Source: JAVBSX01 sp031549565 (GTDB taxonomy: Bacteria > Planctomycetota > Planctomycetia > Pirellulales > Thermoguttaceae). Taken from it: DNA of 64,000 nucleotides. The DNA lies in contig JAVBPO010000081.1 in the NCBI GenBank assembly GCA_031549565.1, positions 34,568 to 98,567 of the forward strand, read 5' to 3'. Position numbers and translations under genes: made by a program. Positions 58,159 through 64,000 of the stretch are shown in pieces (positions within the stretch are counted from its first letter, which is position 1; each line of letters opens with the position of its first letter). Under the pieces are notes generated by a model. The model was given only the letters and a program-made list of their open reading frames with translations. It ran no database searches and was not told the DNA's origin.

Positions 58159-58357
58159 TAAGGCTTTCGCCAGAAAATAAGCGGCAAGTTTATGACTCAC
58201 GTGTCGCTCATGTCATGCTGAGGTACTCCGAAGCATCTGGTTTCAAGCCGTGTCCGTTTTGAATAGCGTGTTGGCGGATCCACCAGATTCTTCACTTCGT
58301 GAGTACACTGCGTTCAGAATGACAAAACTTGCCCGCCAATTTCTGGCGAAAGCCTAA
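58159..58357. repeat. MITE-like palindromic element, copy A3 (best preserved)
   Basis: A 199-bp element with terminal inverted repeats TAAGGCTTTCGCCAGAAAAT and TTAGGCTTTCGCCAGAAATT read inward, continuing with AGCGGCAAGTT / GCGGGCAAGTT. The middle again has TCATGCTGAGGTACTCC ... GAGTACACTGCGTTCAGAATGAC. It lies between the converging AAA ATPase and dnaJ-like genes, and its right end supplies the TAG stop of the latter. Confidence 0.9.
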
Positions 58358-59466
58358 TTCCAATGCAGATTGTGCCGGACGTTGATCTGTTCTTTCGTTT
58401 CGAGATTTTGAAGCAGATCGCGATCATGGTCCGACCAGTTTCTCGGAAGCGCAACGGTCAGCTCCGCGATCAGATCGCCGGCTTCGGAGCCGGAAGAGGT
58501 CTCGGAAACGGAGGAAACCGGTATTCCGCATCCTTTGATTCGCAACTTCATGCCGCTCGTCGAGCCGGGCGGAATGGAAAGGGAAACTTTACCTTTGGGG
58601 GACGGAATCTCGATTTTCGCGCCGAACACCGCTTCCTTGAGCGTGATCGGAACGGAGAGAAGCAGATTCCGACCGCGGCGTTGGAATTGATGATGCGGCT
58701 CGACCCGGATTTGGATGATGAGATTTCCCGCTCGACCACCGGAATCGCTCGGCGCGCCGAGTCCGCGTAGTCGGATTTTTTTGCCGTCTTCCACTCCGGC
58801 CGGGATCGTGAATGAAACGGTTTCCGGCTTCGCCGGTTTCGGTCGCTCAATGGTAATCGACGTTTTTCCTCCCGTAATCGCTTGGGCAAACGGAATCGTG
58901 ATCGTCTGAAGAATGTCGGAACCGGCGACGTCGCTTTCCCGGGACGACGCTCCGGAAGAACGACGTCGGCTCCGTTCGGGTCGGGAACCGGCGTCGGTCC
59001 CTCCCATTCCCATATTGAAATACTGCTGGAACGGCCCGCCGGCTTCCATTCCTTCGAAAGGATTTCCCCCTCCTGAACGGCCCCCGCCCCGACCGGGTCG
59101 TGCGCCGAACATCGCGAGGATGTCATCCATATTGAATTGAGCTTGTTTTCCACCGCCGCCCGCTCCACCGGGGTATCCTTGCGGATTCCAGTAAAACGGG
59201 TTCCCTTGGGCGTCGCCCCCCCCTCCCCCTCCGGGCATTCCTTGTCCGGGGTTGATGGTGCCGAATTGGTCGTACATCCTACGTTTTTCCTCGTTCCCCA
59301 GAACATCGAACGCTTCCTGGAGCTTTTGGAATTTTTTCTTGGCGCCGGGATCGTCCGGATTCACATCCGGATGGAGCTTCCGCGCAAGGTTGCGATACGC
59401 CTTTTGGATATCTTCCTTCGACGCGCCTTTGGAAACTCCCAGAACGGAATAGTAATCTTCGGACAT
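58354..59466 (-). CDS. DnaJ-family co-chaperone, class B (CbpA-like)
   Basis: The 370-residue protein has an N-terminal J domain with HPD at 32-34, a Gly/Phe/Met-rich linker (about 72-175), and two C-terminal beta-barrel substrate-binding domains ('TITIPFAQAITGGKTSITIE', 'SVPITLKEAVFGAKIEIPSPKG'). The zinc-finger Cys-rich domain of class A DnaJ is absent, so it is the CbpA/DnaJ2 type that stimulates DnaK. The ATG at 59466 gives the canonical 'MSEDYYSVLG' start. The stop codon TAG comes from the end of MITE copy A3. Confidence 0.93.
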   Translation of the reverse strand: MSEDYYSVLGVSKGASKEDIQKAYRNLARKLHPDVNPDDPGAKKKFQKLQEAFDVLGNEEKRRMYDQFGTINPGQGMPGGGGGGDAQGNPFYWNPQGYPGGAGGGGKQAQFNMDDILAMFGARPGRGGGRSGGGNPFEGMEAGGPFQQYFNMGMGGTDAGSRPERSRRRSSGASSRESDVAGSDILQTITIPFAQAITGGKTSITIERPKPAKPETVSFTIPAGVEDGKKIRLRGLGAPSDSGGRAGNLIIQIRVEPHHQFQRRGRNLLLSVPITLKEAVFGAKIEIPSPKGKVSLSIPPGSTSGMKLRIKGCGIPVSSVSETSSGSEAGDLIAELTVALPRNWSDHDRDLLQNLETKEQINVRHNLHWN

Positions 59467-59541
59467 GAGCGGATTGACACGGGGAGAGACTATGGCCCAC
59501 AAACCGAAACATTATATCCGAAACGCCGCGAAAGGAAAGAT

Positions 59542-61560
59542 TCACTCCCCGCAGATTTCCGTCGTCGCCGGATCGCAAAGCGACAGGATTGCCGGGAGAT
59601 CGCCGTATTTGACGATGCCCGGAAGCATGTTCACGTCGTCAAGCGTTTCGATGTTCGCGAAACGAAAACCTTCCGTATCGACGATCATTGCGTCGACGGC
59701 GTCTCCGAGCAGAGCCCGGGCAGCGGCGGCGTAAGGGGCTCCGCCTTTGAGACCGTAAAGCGTCGTTTTCTTCGCCCGTTTGACTTTCGTACCGTTGTCA
59801 AGGATCGTCAGGAGATTTTGAACACGTTTGGAAAAGACCGTCGGATTATACCCGTAAGTGTACGCGAGGTACCGTTGCCAAGGCTCCCGGGCGCCGGCGG
59901 ATCCGATCAGCGGGGCTTTCTCCAGCGGTTGCCCGTCGGTTCCGTTGTCTCCTTGCCCGTACAGGTTGAGGATCGCGACGAGTTTTTTCACGTCGAGACA
60001 TTTTTCAATTTCTTCGGTCGGACGCCCTTGCTCATCCAGAAAATCGGCGACACCATTTTTCGACACGAAAATGCAAAGTTCGTCGTTTTGCGCATTCGTC
60101 GGGATCAGAAAAACGCCGGAAACCGCCAAGCCCGACCGCTTGTCGAGGAAGCGGCCTTTCAATTCCGCTCCGAAAGGCTTTTGCGTCGGAGCGTCCTGTT
60201 CGATGGTCAAGTCGTTCGGGCCCGGCTTGGTCCAGCCGATCATCGTTTCCAATGCCCCGCCGACGATTTCGCGGAATTTTTGCGACGACGGCGTCAAACC
60301 GTTCATTTGCGATTGCGAGCGTTGATCCATTTCCCGGAGCAGTTTTCGTTCGAAAACATCTCCGACCCGATCGCCGGACGGTTTGGCGTGCTCCCCCGTC
60401 CAGACGGTCAGCTCCTCAACGGTGAGCGGCTCGAACGGCTGCTCGATCGTCGCGTCCGTTTTTTGGAAATCATGTCCAAGTTTCAAATGTTCGTTCATGA
60501 AACCGTACATGTCGTTGCGGGAGACGAAATTGTAATTGTGCCCGAACTGCAAATGGGGAAACAGCGCGACGTTCTTCTTGGCGTCATAAAGTCCGTAAAG
60601 TTGCTGAAGCTCCGGGAATCCTTTGGTTTCCATGGCGACGGTCCAATCGTCGGCGGCGGTCATTCCGAGCGGTTTCGGAGCAAACATTGCGGCGATTTCG
60701 ACGTTCCCGGTTCCGGTTCGCAGATAGTTCGCGTTTTCACAAGTGCAGCCTCCCTGCATGGCCGTGGACACCATCACGGCGGGAAAGGAGACGGCGATCC
60801 GGTCGTCGATCGCCGACAGAATGAACGACTGTGTACCGCCGCCGCTCGCGCCGGTGATCGCGATCCGGTTCGGATCGACTTCCGGGAGCGTTTCAAGCCA
60901 ATCCAAAGCGCGAATCGAGCCGAGCGTTTGCAGTCCCATCATGCTCTGGAGCCGCAGTTCCGCCTGGGGACTGAAAAACCCCCAATCGTCTTTCGTGTTC
61001 ATCGACTCCCGAACCCCCGGGCGATGGGCGATCTGGACGCTGTCGGCGTACCCGATCATATCGTAGTGAAACACCACGCAACCGAGCCGGGCCAACGTCG
61101 CGCAGCGGGCTTGCAGGGGATATCGTCCGCTCGGATCGTACTTTTCCGCGCCGTTTTCAAGTTCTTTGGAAAACTCTTCCGGTGATTGTTCGTAGAAACG
61201 TCCATTGGCCCAATGTCCGTGCGGGGAAAGCACGCCGGGAACTTTGCCGGAAACCTTTTTGGGAACGTACAGATTTCCCGTCAGGAAATAATCGGGCACG
61301 ACTTCCAGGATCACGCCGTAAACCGTGTACTGCTCACGCTCGATCGGATGATGGACGATCGGCTTCAAATCGGTTTTCTCCGGAAGCGGCCAAAGTCCCT
61401 GCGAGACCAGGATTTGACGCCGCAGTTCCGTCCGCCGCTGCTCCCATTGCGTCCGCGATTGCGGCGGATCGAAGGGAAAATAACCGTCCAGCGTTTTATC
61501 CTGAGCAAAAACCGAAGCCGCCCCAAAGAAAGCGATCACGAGAAAACAGTACGATTTCAT
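59542..61560 (-). CDS. Exported esterase of the alpha/beta-hydrolase (acetyl-xylan-esterase-like) type
   Basis: The 672-residue protein has a signal peptide ending near 'GAASVFAQ' and two hydrolase-like halves. The first has 'VPGVLSPHGHWANGRF' (oxyanion region), 'FHYDMIGYADS', the nucleophile elbow 'ITGASGGGTQS' with Ser239, and 'HNYNF' as a His candidate. The second half (about 430-672) lacks a second GxSxG. This organisation recalls large planctomycete acetyl-xylan-esterase/alpha-beta-hydrolase proteins that act on carbohydrate esters outside the cytoplasm. GGGAG lies 9 bp before the ATG at 61560, which is preferred over an ATG at 61587. The substrate is unknown. Confidence 0.85.
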   Translation of the reverse strand: MKSYCFLVIAFFGAASVFAQDKTLDGYFPFDPPQSRTQWEQRRTELRRQILVSQGLWPLPEKTDLKPIVHHPIEREQYTVYGVILEVVPDYFLTGNLYVPKKVSGKVPGVLSPHGHWANGRFYEQSPEEFSKELENGAEKYDPSGRYPLQARCATLARLGCVVFHYDMIGYADSVQIAHRPGVRESMNTKDDWGFFSPQAELRLQSMMGLQTLGSIRALDWLETLPEVDPNRIAITGASGGGTQSFILSAIDDRIAVSFPAVMVSTAMQGGCTCENANYLRTGTGNVEIAAMFAPKPLGMTAADDWTVAMETKGFPELQQLYGLYDAKKNVALFPHLQFGHNYNFVSRNDMYGFMNEHLKLGHDFQKTDATIEQPFEPLTVEELTVWTGEHAKPSGDRVGDVFERKLLREMDQRSQSQMNGLTPSSQKFREIVGGALETMIGWTKPGPNDLTIEQDAPTQKPFGAELKGRFLDKRSGLAVSGVFLIPTNAQNDELCIFVSKNGVADFLDEQGRPTEEIEKCLDVKKLVAILNLYGQGDNGTDGQPLEKAPLIGSAGAREPWQRYLAYTYGYNPTVFSKRVQNLLTILDNGTKVKRAKKTTLYGLKGGAPYAAAARALLGDAVDAMIVDTEGFRFANIETLDDVNMLPGIVKYGDLPAILSLCDPATTEICGE

Positions 61561-61659
61561 ATAAAACTCCCAAGGAAAAATGGTCAATCTACACCGTTAA
61601 GTCAAGTTTTTGGAGAGCAGAAGCTAACGAACAAAGTCCCGAAGGGACGCAATGTCTAT

Positions 61660-61905
61660 AACCCCCGGTGCAACCGCTCGTTGTACCACACAAATATTTT
61701 TTCCTAATTTATCAACAGATTTACGCAGATTACCGCAGATTCCCCAAAAAATGAATGCCAATCTATTTCAACTGCAAAATAGACAGTTTATTCAAAATAG
61801 GAAAAATCTTTAGGTTGAGAAATCTGCGAACATCGTTCACATCTGTTGATAAAATCAATATAAAATCAAGATGTGTGGTACAACGAGGGTGCAACCGGGG
61901 GAAAG
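61660..61905. repeat. Nested palindromic repeat region
   Basis: Outer arms: AACCCCCGGTGCAACCGCTC plus TTGTACCACACA (61660-61694) face TGTGTGGTACAACGAGGGTG plus CAACCGGGGG (about 61872-61902). Inner arms: TTATCAACAGATT plus CGCAGATT (about 61708-61741) face AATCTGCGAACATC plus CACATCTGTTGATAA. The centre is AT-rich. It fills most of the 394-bp gap between the esterase and the SGNH gene and has no coding potential. CCCGAAGGGACG and AGCCCCAACGGGGCG words flank it. Confidence 0.75.
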
Positions 61906-61954
61906 TCGCCCACGCAATCATTTAGCCCCAACGGGGCGTTACAATCACTCTTCT

Positions 61955-62926
61955 TCAGGGTGACATTGTCTCGATTCCTGTTGCGGCCCGCTGGGCGATT
62001 TCTCGCAGGAAAACGCGGCGAATCGCGTCGAAGCCGCGGATGTTCGGGTCCTCCAAGTTCGAGCCGAACCAGTAAGTCGGGTCTTTACGGCAATAATTCT
62101 CGCGCCAAAATTGCGTGCAGTGCGTTCCGTGTCCGAGAAAAACATCGTGCATCGGGACGTGTGTTACGAAATCGTTTCGCTCCGCGCACTCGCGGATCGT
62201 CCGATTGTATTCGGCGAGAATCTTGATCCCGTCCGGCCAACTCGGCAGCATCGCACTGGCCGCGTCGCCGACGCCGTCCGTCGGGTCGTAAATGTCCGCT
62301 AAAAAAATATGGCAGCCGCCGGGAAATTTTTCCCGAATCCGCTGCATCATTCCGTCGAGCCGTGTTTCAAACGCCGCGATCCAAGGGCGAGCCTGCTCCA
62401 GCGTTGCACCGTACATCGCTCCTTCTTTCGGCTTGGATCGACCGTAATTGTGAATCAGATCGTTTCCGCCGCTGGTCATGACAACCAGGCCGAACACGTC
62501 GTCCGGCTGGTCCGCAAATCGATCTTCGATCTGCTGAACATGTTGGATCGAAGTGCTCCCGGAAACGGCAACGTTGAGCACGGTGAGGTTCGGCAGTACT
62601 TTCAAGAGGCACTTACCCCGCATGTCCTGAAATTCGTCGGGGGGGTTTTCCGCCAATCGGGCGACATAACCGTACGGAGCATCCATCCCGAAACCGGCGG
62701 TGATACTGTCGCCGAGCCCGAGCAGGAGTACTTTGCGGTCCGACCAAACCTGCTGAAACGGTTCGCCGGAGACTTCCGGACCGGCAGGACCGCTCCCGAT
62801 CGGCCGGGCAAACCAAAAGTACAGAAAAAACCAAGCCGCAGCAAGGAGAATGACCCCTTCAAAAACGTACCATCTCAGACGCCGCGAACGCCGTGGTTGC
62901 TCGATTTCCGGTCGTGTATTCATCAC
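61955..62926 (-). CDS. Membrane-anchored SGNH/GDSL hydrolase
   Basis: The 323-residue protein has a basic N-terminus and one membrane helix near 21-40, then an SGNH hydrolase: block I 'LLLGLGDSITAGFG' (Ser74), block II Gly in 'NVAVSGSTS', block III 'SGGNDLIHNYG', and a C-terminal 'PMHDVFLGHGTHCTQFW' with the Asp/His candidates. Such enzymes are esterases or lipases, often acting on acetylated glycans. It ends 394 bp before the esterase gene on the same strand and lies 10 bp downstream of the coiled-coil protein gene, so it may share that transcript. Confidence 0.88.
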   Translation of the reverse strand: MMNTRPEIEQPRRSRRLRWYVFEGVILLAAAWFFLYFWFARPIGSGPAGPEVSGEPFQQVWSDRKVLLLGLGDSITAGFGMDAPYGYVARLAENPPDEFQDMRGKCLLKVLPNLTVLNVAVSGSTSIQHVQQIEDRFADQPDDVFGLVVMTSGGNDLIHNYGRSKPKEGAMYGATLEQARPWIAAFETRLDGMMQRIREKFPGGCHIFLADIYDPTDGVGDAASAMLPSWPDGIKILAEYNRTIRECAERNDFVTHVPMHDVFLGHGTHCTQFWRENYCRKDPTYWFGSNLEDPNIRGFDAIRRVFLREIAQRAATGIETMSP

Positions 62927-62936
62927 TGGCCCCAGT

Positions 62937-63791
62937 TTATTTCGCGGGTTGATTACTCATCTTCAGCAGGATGTTTTGATTCAGCAACTGCATTTGCGTG
63001 TCGAGTGCTTTGACTTCGGCTCGCATCTGCTCGATTTGCTTTTGGAGGGCCGTGATGGTTTCCTTCAATTCGGTGATTTCCTGCGACGGTTGCTGTTGCG
63101 CGGACCAAGGCAATCGGTTCGGAATCGCGTCCGCCGGGGGAACGGAAAAACCTTCTAACGGCTGCGAAGCCGGAGCACCGAAAGCCGGAGCGCCGCCCGC
63201 TCCAAACGGAGCCGGAGGTTGGAAACCACGCGGGGGAACCGCCGGCGGCAACCGGTCCGGCATTGCGGCCGGTTGAGTTCGACGCTGCTCGGCGAAAATC
63301 TTCGCCAGTTCGTCGGGGGACATCTGTTGCCAATTCGACGGAAGCGGATCGCCGGGGAACGACTCCAAAGCGGGCGCTCTCCGATCGACGTTCTGCTGAA
63401 CCGGGGGAAGAGTCGGAGCGGCGGCGTCGAGTCCTGCCGCGGTGGGCGGTGCGGCTGCAGGGGATTCGAAACCCTTGAGCTGTTCCACGAGCGAAGCCTG
63501 CTCTTTGCGAAGCGTTTCGAGGAATTGCGTATCACGGGGATCGACTTGGCCGATGAGCCGCGAGATTTCGCGAAGATTCATCGTCAATTCTTCCCGCATC
63601 CCGGCCTGGAGTCGGGGGTCGGCTTCCGGGCGGACCATTCCGCGGAACGGGCTCGCCGCCGCGGCCGCCGGAGCAGCGGGAGGAGTCGTCGGAGCAGCGG
63701 GAGGAGTCGTCGTTTCCTGGGCGGAAAGCTGGATAGGGGCGACGAGAAGGAAACCGAACAACACGGTCGCGAGTGTAAAGTTTTTAGACAT
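62937..63791 (-). CDS. Exported Pro/Ala-rich coiled-coil protein of unknown function
   Basis: I do not recognise this 284-residue protein. It has a signal peptide (residues 1-24, ending 'QLSAQ'), a Pro/Ala/Thr linker, a helical patch (about 62-108) with 'LRKEQASLVEQLKGF', a Pro/Phe/Gly-rich middle, and a C-terminal coiled coil (about 238-275: 'ITELKETITALQKQIEQMRA'). The arrangement suggests an envelope spacer or scaffold, possibly oligomeric through its end. The SGNH hydrolase gene follows 10 bp after the stop on the same strand, so the two probably form an operon. The window's last 209 bp upstream hold its promoter region but no other gene. Confidence 0.75.
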   Translation of the reverse strand: MSKNFTLATVLFGFLLVAPIQLSAQETTTPPAAPTTPPAAPAAAAASPFRGMVRPEADPRLQAGMREELTMNLREISRLIGQVDPRDTQFLETLRKEQASLVEQLKGFESPAAAPPTAAGLDAAAPTLPPVQQNVDRRAPALESFPGDPLPSNWQQMSPDELAKIFAEQRRTQPAAMPDRLPPAVPPRGFQPPAPFGAGGAPAFGAPASQPLEGFSVPPADAIPNRLPWSAQQQPSQEITELKETITALQKQIEQMRAEVKALDTQMQLLNQNILLKMSNQPAK

Positions 63792-64000
63792 CGTAGGGAA
63801 TCGAGTTTGCGGCGCAGATTTGCCCCGCGTTTGTGAGAGGAAACGCTGACAAACGTATTATTGAAAATACGTTCACGGAAGTCAAGAGTGCGGAAGATGC
63901 AACCGCATAACCCGGGACGCCCCGGTAGGCGGTAGGAGCTTCCGCTCCGATAAATAACCCGCAAAATGGTCGTTGCACTCCCGATTTTGCTAATCATTGT

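Noticed and set aside
55451..58357. Insertion sequences encoding a transposase
   Set aside because: The A-type elements are about 196-199 bp with no coding frame, so they can only be non-autonomous. No transposase gene is in the window.

Overview
The window looks like a chromosome segment of a Gram-negative-type planctomycete, probably in or near the Pirellulales; I infer this from gene content, not from any search. The pointers are an 8064-codon surface-protein gene whose N-terminus carries the planctomycete-type LE..E.R.MLS motif and several GEVED-type modules, a BBP2-like outer-membrane porin, a lipid A kinase (lpxK), SGNH and acetyl-xylan-esterase-like hydrolases with signal or anchor sequences, and M56/BlaI regulatory pairs. 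Base composition is moderate in GC. I see no rRNA, prophage or CRISPR array. One tRNA gene is present.

Layout. 0-5 kb: a tight asnA-guaA-pyrG group (amide-nitrogen transfer into Asn, GMP and CTP), a small phosphoesterase and a convergent yjbQ. 5.7-10.8 kb: a membrane-anchored protein of unknown function, an alpha/beta-hydrolase-like exported protein lacking its nucleophile, tRNA-Ser(CGA), lpxK and an MFS transporter. 11.0-13.8 kb (minus): a three-gene restriction-modification operon made of a beta-class DNA methyltransferase, a NotI-like Cys4 nuclease and a second PD-(D/E)XK-like protein, directly behind thrS (13.9-15.8 kb). 16.0-40.2 kb (minus): one giant gene, 38% of the window, followed by a strong intrinsic terminator. 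40.9-46.7 kb (plus): exported hydrolase, porin, acyl carrier protein, CrtI-like FAD oxidoreductase and AEC transporter. 46.9-63.8 kb (mostly minus): a truncated blaI, an M56 sensor with LTxxQ repeats, blaI, a sugar-phosphate-isomerase-like protein, an HGSNAT-like acyltransferase, an FGGY kinase, serS, pilT, a divergent AAA ATPase, a class-B DnaJ, a large esterase, an SGNH hydrolase and a Pro/Ala-rich coiled-coil protein.

The most unusual material is (a) the giant protein, with an array of about 31-residue repeats and several copies of an 'F.LTDG...V.F.F' module; (b) dispersed DNA repeats: a roughly 195-bp palindromic MITE-like element whose terminal TAA or TAG serves as the stop codon of two adjacent genes, a 'CCCTCTCCC' palindromic family, and several unrelated 7-bp tandem arrays, one of which encodes the end of BlaI; (c) an inverted 8-bp-period array inserted in frame inside a sugar kinase; and (d) the NotI-like operon with an extra nuclease-like gene.

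Many genes are co-directional and closely spaced, so operons are likely for asnA-guaA-pyrG, for methyltransferase-nuclease-nuclease (ATGA overlap) and for ACP-oxidoreductase-AEC. All functional statements rest on motif recognition by eye; no database search was run.
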